A stretch of 64,000 nt of DNA. It comes from Chloroflexi bacterium AL-N1 (GTDB taxonomy: Bacteria > Chloroflexota > Chloroflexia > Chloroflexales > Roseiflexaceae). Numbering within the stretch: the first letter of the stretch is position 1; each line of letters begins with the position of its first letter. The stretch spans positions 1 to 64,000 of the forward strand of contig WYDT01000029.1 of NCBI GenBank assembly GCA_013122435.1, written 5' to 3'. Shown in pieces: positions 27,930 through 37,124 of the stretch. The position numbers and the translations under genes were made by a program. The notes below the pieces were generated by a model. That model did not search any database, was not told the origin of the DNA, and saw nothing but the letters and a program-made list of their open reading frames with translations.

Positions 27930-28970
27930 ATGATGAATCATATCTGTCTGTACAAACCACAAGACATGATTACGATAGAACTGGACGCACTGAAGATTGA
28001 TACAACTGAACTATCGACGCGCCGCCGCTTCATCATTGGAGCAGGTGGTTTGCTCGGGGTGGCATTGGCAGGCTGTGGTCAAAGCACACCAGAACCAGCT
28101 CGAATCGATGGACCGACGCGCACCATAGAGCACGCTCTTGGCACCGCAGAGGTTCCTGAGACTCCGCAACGAGTCATTGCATGTGACTACTACTTTACGT
28201 TGCCAACGGCCATCCAGTTAGAGATACCCGTCGTGGGTGTTCCCTTTGGTGCTGCACAGGCACTGCCTGACTGGGTAGCCACCATTGCTCCCGAGGATGT
28301 GACCGACATTGGAACCAACGTAGCACCCAATCTGGAACGGATGTCATCACTGCAACCTGACCTTATCATCGGCTTTGATTTTTTCCTTGAACCTATCTAC
28401 AACGAGGTCACAGCCATTGCCCCGACTGTCGCACTGCCACGTGAGATGCTCAATGGTGGATGGAAGAACGGTGTACGCAAACTTGCCGAGGCCTTTGGTC
28501 AGCAGGAGGCCATGGAGCAAAAACTCAGCGATTATGAACAGCGGGCACAGTCAATACAACAGTCCCTTAGCGCGGAAACAGCCAACAAAACCTATAGTCT
28601 GACACGGGTGCTCGATAGTGAACTCCGTATCCATACAGACCTTCATTTTGGAGGCTCTGTGATGGAAGACATTGGGCTTTCGCGGCCCAGTGATCACATC
28701 AACGGCGACACTGAGCGACCGCTTATTCGCTTAACTCTGGAGCAGATTGAGCGTGTTGATGCAGATGCTCTATTTTTGCTCGTTGGCGGTGGTGGACAGC
28801 ATGAAGGTGCGCTAGAGACATTTGAAACCCTTCAGCAGAATGCACTCTGGCAACAACTCCAGGCAGTACAGAATGATGCCGTGTATCAGGTCAGTGAATA
28901 TTGGAGTTCTGGTGAACTCCATGCGGCCAACCTCATACTCGACGATATCGACGAGTATCTGGCGAGTTAG
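27930..28970 (+). CDS. Siderophore-binding lipoprotein no. 4, Tat-type signal
   Basis: This 346-residue binding protein differs from the other paralogues in having a twin-arginine signal (TRRRFIIGAGG, about 30-40) followed by lipobox ALAGC (Cys about 49), so it is probably exported folded and then lipidated. The mature part is the usual two-lobe fold: TIEHALGTAEVPETPQRVIA, LQPDLIIGFD, AIAPTVAL, LTRVLDSELRIHTD, LWQQLQAVQNDAVY. There is almost no linker after the lipid cysteine. Tat export suggests it folds fast or binds ligand before export (inference). It restarts the plus-strand island after the DUF4058 gene. Confidence 0.9.
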   Translation: MMNHICLYKPQDMITIELDALKIDTTELSTRRRFIIGAGGLLGVALAGCGQSTPEPARIDGPTRTIEHALGTAEVPETPQRVIACDYYFTLPTAIQLEIPVVGVPFGAAQALPDWVATIAPEDVTDIGTNVAPNLERMSSLQPDLIIGFDFFLEPIYNEVTAIAPTVALPREMLNGGWKNGVRKLAEAFGQQEAMEQKLSDYEQRAQSIQQSLSAETANKTYSLTRVLDSELRIHTDLHFGGSVMEDIGLSRPSDHINGDTERPLIRLTLEQIERVDADALFLLVGGGGQHEGALETFETLQQNALWQQLQAVQNDAVYQVSEYWSSGELHAANLILDDIDEYLAS

Positions 28971-29039
28971 TTCGTCGTCATATTTGCGATAGGTGACATC
29001 GAGCAACTTGATCCAATCTTTTTCAGACAGGAGATATCA

Positions 29040-29144
29040 GTGAAGCAGGTATTTATTGAGGACGGGTGGAGATGTTCGATAACGTATAACCGTTTCAGCG
29101 CTCAGACGCTCAATCACTGCACCATAGCCTGGGTGCAACGATGA
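29040..29144 (+). CDS. Possible 34-residue leader ORF coupled to the MFS gene
   Basis: A GTG start preceded by CAGGAG (7 nt) opens a frame of 34 codons whose TGA overlaps the ATG of the MFS gene (ATGA). The MFS gene itself has no strong ribosome-binding site, so translation of this short frame could couple to it. The peptide resembles nothing I know. It may be only a coupling device or chance. Confidence 0.3.
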   Translation: MKQVFIEDGWRCSITYNRFSAQTLNHCTIAWVQR

Positions 29145-30370
29145 GTTCAGCCTATCGCACCCATCTTATTCTCAGCTTCGTCGTCGATCTGGCTGATGTG
29201 ATGATCTGGACGGGTTTTACGGTGTTTCAGTTGACCGTTATTGGCATGTCGCCACTACAACTGGTGCTGGTTGGCAGTATCTTTGAAATCACCATTCTGT
29301 TGTGTGAAGTACCGACTGGCGTCATTGCCGATCTGATCAGTCGTCGCCTGTCCATTATCATCGGCTTCACCTTAACGGCAATAGCGTACATCCTACAGGC
29401 AAGTTTCCCGCTGTTCGAGGTGGCAGTGCTTGGGGCGATTATTTGGGGCGTAGGTATCACCTGTCTGAGTGGAGCATATGACGCATGGCTGGCCGATGAA
29501 TTGGGACAAGACAAACTTGGCCCAGCACTGCTACGCGGTGAACAAGTCGCACGGGTAGCGGCACTGTTTGGGTTGGTGGGTAGTGCCACACTCGGCAGTA
29601 TCGCGCTGGGGTTGCCGGTGCTCGCTGGTGGGCTGCTTTTTGCCGCCTGTGCCTTTTACTGCCTCATCGCAATGCCTGAGCGCAACTTTCACCCGGCTGC
29701 ATCGGAAGAGCGCACGACCTGGCGGAAAATGGGCAGCACCTTGCGCGATGGTGTGCGGACGGTGCGGCGGCGCCCCAATCTGGTTCGCTTGCTGGCGGTG
29801 CTGTTCTTCTTTGGCCTATTTAGCGAAGCCTGGGATCGACTCTGGCAGGCTCATCTGATCACCACCTTCGATCTTGCGACACTAGCCCTGGGTATGCCGC
29901 TAGTAGCGTTGGCCGTGTTGCGTGGCACAGAGATGTTGATCTCAATTGTTGGGGCTGAAATACTACGTCGACGGATGGATACTAATAATCAGCGCCAGAT
30001 ACGCCGCATGGTTTTCATCTTCACGGCGGTAATGGTCACATCGCTCCTGATGTATGGACTAGCACCACACATTGCCGTAGCCATATTGGTCTTTGTCACC
30101 TTTAGCGTCGCACGCAGCCTGATCTGGCCATTGCTGAGCGTCTGGCAGAACGCCCAGATCGACGACTCACGGGTACGGGCGACGGTGCTCTCGCTGGGTG
30201 GGCAAAGCGATGCACTTGGACAATTGAGCGGTGGCCCACTTTTAGGCGCGGTCGGGAATCGTTCGCTGCGGGCAGTCTTCCTGGTCAGTGCTGTGTTGCT
30301 GATGCCAAATCTATGGTTGTTGCGCGATCAGAGAAAGCACGCCGACGTTTCAATAACGGAAAGTTCCTGA
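29141..30370 (+). CDS. MFS transporter in the siderophore island
   Basis: This 409-residue major facilitator has about 12 membrane helices. Motif A-like PTGVIADLISRRLSII lies between helices 2 and 3 (about 60-75), and the second half begins after the basic loop at about 190-215. It resembles the TetA/EntS-type drug and siderophore exporters more than sugar transporters. In this setting it may export a siderophore or metallophore, or move one across the inner membrane, but no siderophore synthesis gene is in the window. The start overlaps the stop of a 34-codon frame; the next gene begins within 2 nt of its stop. Confidence 0.85.
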   Translation: MSSAYRTHLILSFVVDLADVMIWTGFTVFQLTVIGMSPLQLVLVGSIFEITILLCEVPTGVIADLISRRLSIIIGFTLTAIAYILQASFPLFEVAVLGAIIWGVGITCLSGAYDAWLADELGQDKLGPALLRGEQVARVAALFGLVGSATLGSIALGLPVLAGGLLFAACAFYCLIAMPERNFHPAASEERTTWRKMGSTLRDGVRTVRRRPNLVRLLAVLFFFGLFSEAWDRLWQAHLITTFDLATLALGMPLVALAVLRGTEMLISIVGAEILRRRMDTNNQRQIRRMVFIFTAVMVTSLLMYGLAPHIAVAILVFVTFSVARSLIWPLLSVWQNAQIDDSRVRATVLSLGGQSDALGQLSGGPLLGAVGNRSLRAVFLVSAVLLMPNLWLLRDQRKHADVSITESS

Positions 30371-30371
30371 G

Positions 30372-31364
30372 ATGGACATAATGCAAAGAAGTAGTTGTTT
30401 TTGTTACACGTTCACACTGTTAGTCATGGCCATAACGTTGACCGCCTGTGCTTCGCCTATCGAGTCGGTCGAGCCATTAACAGTGGTAGAGACAAACACA
30501 GAGTCACACCTGATACGACATGTCTTTGGTGAGACCGCAGTCCCTCATACACCTCAACGTGTACTTGCACTCGGCGAAGAAGGCTTACTGCTCGATCTCC
30601 TAGATACAGGCGTGCGTCCGGTAGCCGCAAGTGTCAATGTGCCGGAAAGCGTTTCATTGGTTGAGCCGGACGAGTTGGAAGGTATTGAATTATTCGCTTC
30701 CACAGGAAATATCTCGCTTGAAGCCCTGAGTACCTATCAGCCAGACCTCATCATCGGCACCCATTTCTTTATCGACACGATTGGCTATGAGGAGTTGCAC
30801 CAGATGGCACCAACTGTTGCTATTGGCAGCATTGAGCCGCTTGAAAGCTATCGTGAAACACTCACAGTCTTTGGCCAGAGTGAGGCGGCACAGCGTACCA
30901 TTGACGCATTTCGTGCACAGATAGAGGCAGAAAGTGAGCGGGTTGATGCCGCCAACCAGCAGGTATCGGTAGCAACGATCTACTCGGCGGAAAATGTGGC
31001 GCTCTGGTTCGATGGCCCATCGCCGATTCCACGACTCCTGCACGAGCTTGGTGTCCAATTCCAACCCGATCCCGCGACTATTGACGGTCTAGACATACGC
31101 AATGGACGAGCTTTTATCAGCCTGGAACAAATACCCCTGATGAGCGGCGACACACTCTTTCTGTTGCAATCTTCCAAGGTTGAGGGCGAAAACGACGCAG
31201 TTGACGCGATTCAGACAACCGCACTCTGGCAACAACTTCCCTCAGTACAAACCGATCAGGTGATTCGCCTGGACCGGATTGGCTACCCAGGCTTGCGTGG
31301 TCAGTACCAACTCCTTGACGACGTTGTACAAGCGCTAGAAGGTGAGACACAGATACAAAACTAA
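30372..31364 (+). CDS. Siderophore-binding lipoprotein no. 5
   Basis: This 330-residue binding lipoprotein has lipobox LTAC (Cys about 26) and a short linker. It has the two-lobe fold without the N-terminal Cys pair: LIRHVFGETAVPHTPQRVLA, YQPDLIIGTH, HQMAPTVAIG, VSVATIYSAENVALWF, LWQQLPSVQTDQVI. It is the shortest of the set and ends soon after lobe 2, lacking a PNPF tail. Its first strand is closest to the second half of the double protein encoded next (LIRHAFGETEVP). ATG 30381 is an alternative start. Confidence 0.9.
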   Translation: MDIMQRSSCFCYTFTLLVMAITLTACASPIESVEPLTVVETNTESHLIRHVFGETAVPHTPQRVLALGEEGLLLDLLDTGVRPVAASVNVPESVSLVEPDELEGIELFASTGNISLEALSTYQPDLIIGTHFFIDTIGYEELHQMAPTVAIGSIEPLESYRETLTVFGQSEAAQRTIDAFRAQIEAESERVDAANQQVSVATIYSAENVALWFDGPSPIPRLLHELGVQFQPDPATIDGLDIRNGRAFISLEQIPLMSGDTLFLLQSSKVEGENDAVDAIQTTALWQQLPSVQTDQVIRLDRIGYPGLRGQYQLLDDVVQALEGETQIQN

Positions 31365-31413
31365 TCATCATAGATCAAACCAAGTCGTTCTCTTTAACCT
31401 GAAAGGATCTTTT

Positions 31414-33526
31414 GTGAAAATACAGCTCGTTTCCTTCCTTATTGTGTTAGTGTTCCTTACTGCCTGTAGCGGACAACCCGCAGCACAGGACTCAGATGCT
31501 GCTAGCGAAACTTCAAATGCTGTAGCGGAAGAAGGTGTGGTGGAGTCTGAGAACAACGAGTCCAGCAAACTTGTAGATGGGCGGACAGCATCGGATGATT
31601 GTGCTCCTGGCACTCGTGCTATTGATCACGACTACGGTACCACCTGTGTGCCTGAAAACCCTGAACGTATTGCCGTGATGGATCTCGATGTTGCGGCGTT
31701 TATGCGTGTTTTGGATATCAAACCAGTTGCGATCTCTTTTGCTCAGTGGAATGAACTGGTCGCCGCTTCACTCGAATGGGAGGAAGCAGGCAATGCCTTT
31801 ATCGCTGACGCTACTGACATTGGTGAATGGCCCTACAACATCGAGTCTGTTGCCGCCAGCAATCCTGACCTCATCTTGGCTGCTGGTGTTGAGAAGTATG
31901 AGCTGTTGAGCGAAATTGCACCAACCATCGCCTTCGATATTTACCACAATAATGAGAATAGCTGGTCGACGTTTACTGCGTATTTTGGTGATGTACTCAA
32001 CGCAAGTGATGAAGCGCAGGCGCTCGTTGATGCTACGAACGAACGGATCGCGGCTCTCGAAGCCTATGTCGCAACAGAAGCAGGTGATCCAACTGTTTTT
32101 GTTGTGCAGGAATGGGAGGAGACTATCAGCTATGGTGCACCATATTTTGCCTATAACCAAATTATGGCGCAGGCCAATATGGCTCGACCTGAAACGCAAG
32201 CTGTAATCCAGGATGAGTATGAGACGAGCTTTGACGAATACTGGGCGAACGTCTCCCTGGAGCAATTAGATACGGTTGATGCTGAATATCTACTCTTGCT
32301 CTCATTGGTCTATGACGAAAGTGGTGGCACCATTGATGAATTGCGCGAGGAACCGATCTGGGCGGCGCTTGATGCTGCACAAAATGACCAGTTTGTTGCA
32401 GTCCCATGGCAGCAATGGCTGAGCTTTGATGTTTACTCAGTCAATAAAACCATTGATGATCTGTTTCGCATTGTTGGTGGCAGCGAGGCTGCCGAGGTGG
32501 CCCCCAACCCATTCAGTGCTGAGGTAGCGGATTCTTTACCCACCGATCAGACAGACGGAGAAGCGCTGAGTCAGGTGCCGGGGTTTCCCGCCTACGCCCC
32601 AACACCCACCATGCTCGAAGTCGTAGAGGAACGCGAAGAGACCGTGCTGATACGCCACGCCTTTGGTGAGACCGAGGTGCCGAAAAATCCTGCACGCGTT
32701 TACACCGATGCTTTGACCACTCAGATTGCGCTGTCGCTGGGTATTGAGCCAGCCGGTGCACAATACTTCACGACTCTGCTCGAAGTACCCGAACTCGCCG
32801 CTCAGCTTGAGGGAGTCCCAGAACTGGGGGACCAATACCTACGACCCAAACCTCGAAGCGCTTGCGGCTGCCCAACCAGACCTGATCGTCGTCTGGGCTA
32901 ACATCATCTCGGCTGATGATGGTGAAGAGCGCTATGAGCAGCTCAGCCAGATCGCGCCAACGCTGGTGATGTTGGACAACCCATTTAGCTACTGGCAACA
33001 GGCCACCCTTGATCTGGCCGCTGCCGTTGGTGATAGCGCTGGAGGAGTGGATGCATTGGCCGATTACGAGGAGCAGGAAGCAGCCCTGTGTGAGCGTATC
33101 CGCACAGTCGTCAGCGATGGGACGGTCTCTATCTTTGATGTTTTGGGCAGTGATATCCGTCTGTTTGGCCCCGGTATTACGGGTCCTGATGGTGCCTACA
33201 CCCCGAGTGCGTTTACGGTCTGGGCTTATCGGGATTGCCAGCTTACGCCGGGCGACGAGGTAGGTGAACTGGCTAGTGATCAGTTTAATACTAGTTTGTC
33301 GCTTGAACTCATTCCTGAACTACAGTCCGATTATCTTATCTCCTATGTCAACGTGGCGGGAGATGGTCAGGCGACCTATGACGAATTAACCAGTAGCCCA
33401 ATCTGGAACGAACTCCCGGCAGTGCAACAGGGTAATGCCATTCGTGTCGAGGTGCTTGATGCCTCGGGATACTACTCGGCCCTGTATGTGCTTGAGCAGG
33501 TCGCCAATGCATTGGAGGCCAACTAG
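31414..33526 (+). pseudogene. Tandem double siderophore-binding lipoprotein, frameshifted
   Basis: This encodes one lipoprotein with two complete binding domains in a row, about 704 residues if the frame is repaired. The start is GTG 31414 (AAAGGA 6 nt before), giving signal VFLTAC. Domain 1 (Cys-pair subclass: CAPGTRAIDHDYGTTC, then an APNPF end) is followed by a linker and domain 2 (LIRHAFGETEVPKNPARVY onward). At 32826-32830 a run of five G breaks the frame; with four G the text reads PELG-TNTYDPNLEALAAAQPDL, as in the paralogues. Domain 2 past that point is otherwise intact to 33526. It may be a sequencing error, a recent mutation or phase variation at the G run. As read, only domain 1 and part of domain 2's first lobe would be made. 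Confidence 0.85.
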
Positions 33527-33597
33527 TTGTCATTGTATGTGCCAGACCGTTATTGCAAATCCGTTCTGACAGTTTTCTTTACAAGGAACATAAAAAT

Positions 33598-34695
33598 ATG
33601 AAACAGGCATGTTTATATCTCACGCTGTTTATTTTCTTGCCACTCATTGCCGCATGTGGTGGGCAGACTACGAATCAGGAAGCTGGACAGGAAGAAAACG
33701 ATACATCTCAGGAGCGTACCACTGATCGAGAGAGTGAAACGGATGGTGCAGATGGTGAGAGCAGCGAAGCAAATACTGGCGAAGCTGTTAAAGCAACCAG
33801 CGATTGTGCAGAGGGCTTCAGCTCCTTTGCCCATGCTGCTGGTGAAACCTGTGTGCCGGAAAATCCGCAGCGTATGGTGACGACGCAGGATCAGAACGCT
33901 TTGCTACCATTGCTTGAACTCGATGTGAAGCCGATAGGAAGCACTGGCCTACTGCAACAAGACGGAACATACATCTTCCGTCGAGTTGCCGGTTTCGATA
34001 CGGCTGGTATCGAGTTTGTTGGTGATTATGGTGAGCCAAATCTTGAGTCTATCGCCGCTCTCCAGCCTGATTTGATTATTGGCTCGCCCTTCCAGTCGGA
34101 TATTTACGACTCACTTTCGGCGATTGCACCAACGGTCCTTATTGATGTTCATGAGTGTCCCCTTGGTGAGGCACTGCTGGATTTTGCCGAACTTGTGAAT
34201 GCCACCGAGCAAGCCGAAACACTTCAAGCTGAGTATGAGTCACATGTTGCTGAGTTGCTTGAAGCACTGGGCGACCGCCGCGAACAGACTACCGTGTCCA
34301 TTATTACCCCTGGTAACGAGTCGGGCCAGTTCTATAACGCGGCTGAAAGTCAAGCCACAGGTACGGTGCTTCAGGACCTCGATTTACTGCGTCCGGCGCC
34401 TGAGCAAGGCCCTGAACCAGATCGTGAGTATCGTAGTCTCGAGGTGCTCGCCGAACATGACGCAGATGTGATGATCATTGTTTCGTACACCGGCGAAGAA
34501 CAAGACCCATTGTTCGATGAATTTGTGAATTCGCCTATTCTCAATGCGCTTGATGTGTCCCAGGCTGAACAGGTCTATATTATTGACGGTCTAAGTGTCG
34601 TTGGTGCAGGCTGGAGCAAAATGAATACCTTTATCGACAAGCTTGAACGCATTTTGCTTGATCCAGAACTGGATGTCGATGTTGTGCAGGAATGA
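33598..34695 (+). CDS. Siderophore-binding lipoprotein no. 7
   Basis: This 365-residue binding lipoprotein has signal ILPLIAAC-type lipobox (PLIAAC, Cys about 18) and a long Glu/Asp/Thr-rich linker (about 20-65). The mature part opens with CAEGFSSFAHAAGETC (a Cys pair 15 residues apart), then LQPDLIIGSP, AIAPTVLIDV, VSIITPGNESGQFYN. Unlike others with the Cys pair it lacks the PNP[FL] tail, ending after helix KLERILLDPELD. The start is set by AAGGAA 9 nt upstream of ATG 33598; an in-frame ATG 45 nt earlier would disrupt the signal peptide. Confidence 0.92.
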   Translation: MKQACLYLTLFIFLPLIAACGGQTTNQEAGQEENDTSQERTTDRESETDGADGESSEANTGEAVKATSDCAEGFSSFAHAAGETCVPENPQRMVTTQDQNALLPLLELDVKPIGSTGLLQQDGTYIFRRVAGFDTAGIEFVGDYGEPNLESIAALQPDLIIGSPFQSDIYDSLSAIAPTVLIDVHECPLGEALLDFAELVNATEQAETLQAEYESHVAELLEALGDRREQTTVSIITPGNESGQFYNAAESQATGTVLQDLDLLRPAPEQGPEPDREYRSLEVLAEHDADVMIIVSYTGEEQDPLFDEFVNSPILNALDVSQAEQVYIIDGLSVVGAGWSKMNTFIDKLERILLDPELDVDVVQE

Positions 34696-34722
34696 AACTT
34701 ACAATAATAGAAGGAATAGACT

Positions 34723-35889
34723 ATGAAAAGGAGCATATACGTTTTGTCGCCTGTACTGTTGTTAATTATCGTGTTGGCTGCCTGTAGTGGTCAAACAGCG
34801 AATCAGGAATTGTCTGAAAGTGATTCTGCGAGCGAATCGGCTAATGCTGAAGCGAACACGATACCAACTGATGAGGGGGACACGGAAAACAATGGTAACG
34901 CAACAGCCCCTGAGGATGTCGCTGAAGCAACAATCTCAGCCTGTGATGGTCTGCGCTTGTTTGAGCATGAACTCCTTGTTGGTGAGCCAGTATGTGTTCC
35001 TGAAGATCCTCAACGGGTTGTACATATACCGCCGGCCTCTTTTTTCTACGCGTTAGATTTCAAGCCAGTTGCTTCATCATTTCTGGAACGAGAAACGCGT
35101 CATCTCCCAGCAGCGATTGCTGACTGGGTCTTGACCGACATAGAGGAAGTTGACTATGGTGCACCGAATTTAGAGCAACTTGCTGCGCTAGACCTAGATC
35201 TCATCATACATGATGTCTCAAGGGTCGAGGAGGTTACGGAACAACTGAACACCATTGCCCCAACGGTCCTCTTTGCTGCGGACTACGGGAGTCCTGATTT
35301 GCTGCGGGATCGCCTGTTGTTTAATGCCGAAGTGCTTGGTCGTGAAGCAGAGGCAACTGAGCCACTCGAAGTCTACGATCAGCGTGTAACCGAGTTGCAG
35401 ACGGCATTACAAGAATCCCTTGGCGATATGTCAGCCATTGAGGTTTCGATGCTCCGTGCGCGTGATGAGCAAACCTTCGATCTGTATCCGCGCAACCGCC
35501 CCCAAGCTGCCATTCTAGACACATTGGGATTTGGTCGCCCGGCTGCGATTGATTATGACCGCGCTGAGCTTGCTGAACAATATGGCACGAATAATTTTCT
35601 GCGTATTTCCAAAGAACAACTCGAATTTGCGGATGGAGATGTCTTGATTATTATCCTCGCACCTTCAAGTGGCGAGGGTGGTGTCCCTGCGGAGGAGGCT
35701 CTGGCGGAGAGCATTCAGAATGATCCATTGTGGAATGCATTAAACGCTTTTGAGCGAGACAATGTGCATTTCGTATCATACCCATGGCTGCTTTCAGACA
35801 ATATCATCTTCGCTCATGCGGTCCTGGATGGTTTAGCAGATATCTTTAATGTTGAAATTTCGACACCAAATCCACTCTCATCTAGCTGA
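34723..35889 (+). CDS. Siderophore-binding lipoprotein no. 8, Cys-pair subclass
   Basis: This 388-residue binding lipoprotein has lipobox VLAAC (Cys21) and an acidic Asn/Glu-rich linker (about 25-70). It has CDGLRLFEHELLVGEPVC (Cys pair) at the start of lobe 1 and TPNPL at the C-terminus, the two marks of the subclass. Other landmarks are LDLDLIIHDV, TIAPTVLFA, NNFLRISKEQLEFADGDVLI and LWNALNAFERDNVH. The spacing of 27 nt from the previous stop indicates co-transcription. It is most similar in layout to the products of 24449 and 38363. Confidence 0.92.
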   Translation: MKRSIYVLSPVLLLIIVLAACSGQTANQELSESDSASESANAEANTIPTDEGDTENNGNATAPEDVAEATISACDGLRLFEHELLVGEPVCVPEDPQRVVHIPPASFFYALDFKPVASSFLERETRHLPAAIADWVLTDIEEVDYGAPNLEQLAALDLDLIIHDVSRVEEVTEQLNTIAPTVLFAADYGSPDLLRDRLLFNAEVLGREAEATEPLEVYDQRVTELQTALQESLGDMSAIEVSMLRARDEQTFDLYPRNRPQAAILDTLGFGRPAAIDYDRAELAEQYGTNNFLRISKEQLEFADGDVLIIILAPSSGEGGVPAEEALAESIQNDPLWNALNAFERDNVHFVSYPWLLSDNIIFAHAVLDGLADIFNVEISTPNPLSSS

Positions 35890-35993
35890 GGTGGGGTGAG
35901 TAGGTAGATGAATAGGTGCATATAACTGCTGGAGGTGGGTGGCAACGTGGTGTAGGGTCTTGGTTATCAAAACAAAACAGAAGGATACCAACC

Positions 35994-37025
35994 ATGCAAA
36001 AGTGTAGATATATTTTGTGGCCGATACTCGTACTCACTCTTGTGTTGGCGGCATGCGGTGATCAAACGATCACACAGGAGGCCGCTGTAGTAGAAATCGA
36101 CCGTCCCACACGGGCACAGGTGCTCGAAACGACCGATACATATCGGCTTGTCGAGCATGCTCCTGGTGAGGTGCAGGTGCCCCTGGAGCCACAACGGATT
36201 GTAGCCGTCAGTGGTACACACGAATTCGAAGCGCTGTTAATACTAGATATGCACCCTATTGCGGCAGCGGGTGACGATGTAGGTTTCCGTCGGACAGCCT
36301 GGTTCCCCCATATGGAACCCTATATCAACGATGACAAGATTGAGCGACTTCCTTCACGACGCAATATCAATGTAAAGGCTGTAGCGCGGATGCAACCGGA
36401 TCTCATTCTTGGTATCAGCAACCAGATCGAGCGTATCTACCCGGAGTTGAGTCAGATTGCCCCCACTGTGGCAATCTATGGTGATTTATCCCGGCAGGAT
36501 TCATTAGTAGATGTCGCAACCGTCGTGGATCGGGTGGCGCCAGCGGAGATCTATATTGAAGACTATGAGCAGCGGCTAGCCGATTTGACGACGCGTTATG
36601 ATGATGTGCTGGAGGGTGCCACCTTTAGTGAAGTTAAGAGTTTTATTGAAGCCAGGAATGAAATCCATGTCATCAATGGAAGAGAAGCCACTACCATCCT
36701 CACACAATTAGGAATGGTGCAGGCGCCTGCGTTAGAACGGGAACGTGGTATGAACTTTGAGTCGATTATGCTCAGTCTGGAACGAATGGATCTGCTTGAT
36801 ACAGATACCATCTTTGTCTATCACTACCCGACAGAGGACGAGTTACAAGAAGTGGAAGCTATTCGCACCCATCCGCTCTTCCGCGAATTCAAGGCGGTCG
36901 AGCAGGAAAAAATCTTTCCAGTGCGGTCGGAGTGGTGGTGATTCAGTGGACCAATCAGCAACCAGCGGATGGTAGATGATCTGGAAAGGGAGATATTGCC
37001 GACGCTAGTGGGGGAGCGTCGGTAA
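35994..37025 (+). CDS. Siderophore-binding lipoprotein no. 9, in-frame UGA near the end
   Basis: This binding lipoprotein has lipobox VLAAC (Cys about 20), no Cys pair and a short linker: LVEHAPGEVQVPLEPQRIVA, MQPDLILGIS, QIAPTVAIY. The start is set by AGAAGGAT 8 nt before ATG 35994. The first stop is TGA at 36939-36941, right after VRSEWW, 315 codons in. Past it, the same frame continues for 27 codons to TAA 37023-37025 and reads FSGPISNQRMVDDLEREIL, which matches the last helix of the paralogues (for example QAANRILDDLFVY). So the TGA most likely replaced a TGG (Trp). Either the protein has lost its final helix or UGA is read through. Confidence 0.85.
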
Positions 37026-37124
37026 CTCTCAATATGCGAACAAGGTTGCATCGCATGCTTCACCATAACTAAACAACACATACCAAATCAATGAACATTT
37101 GTCGGTCATTGCTCATAAAGCAAC

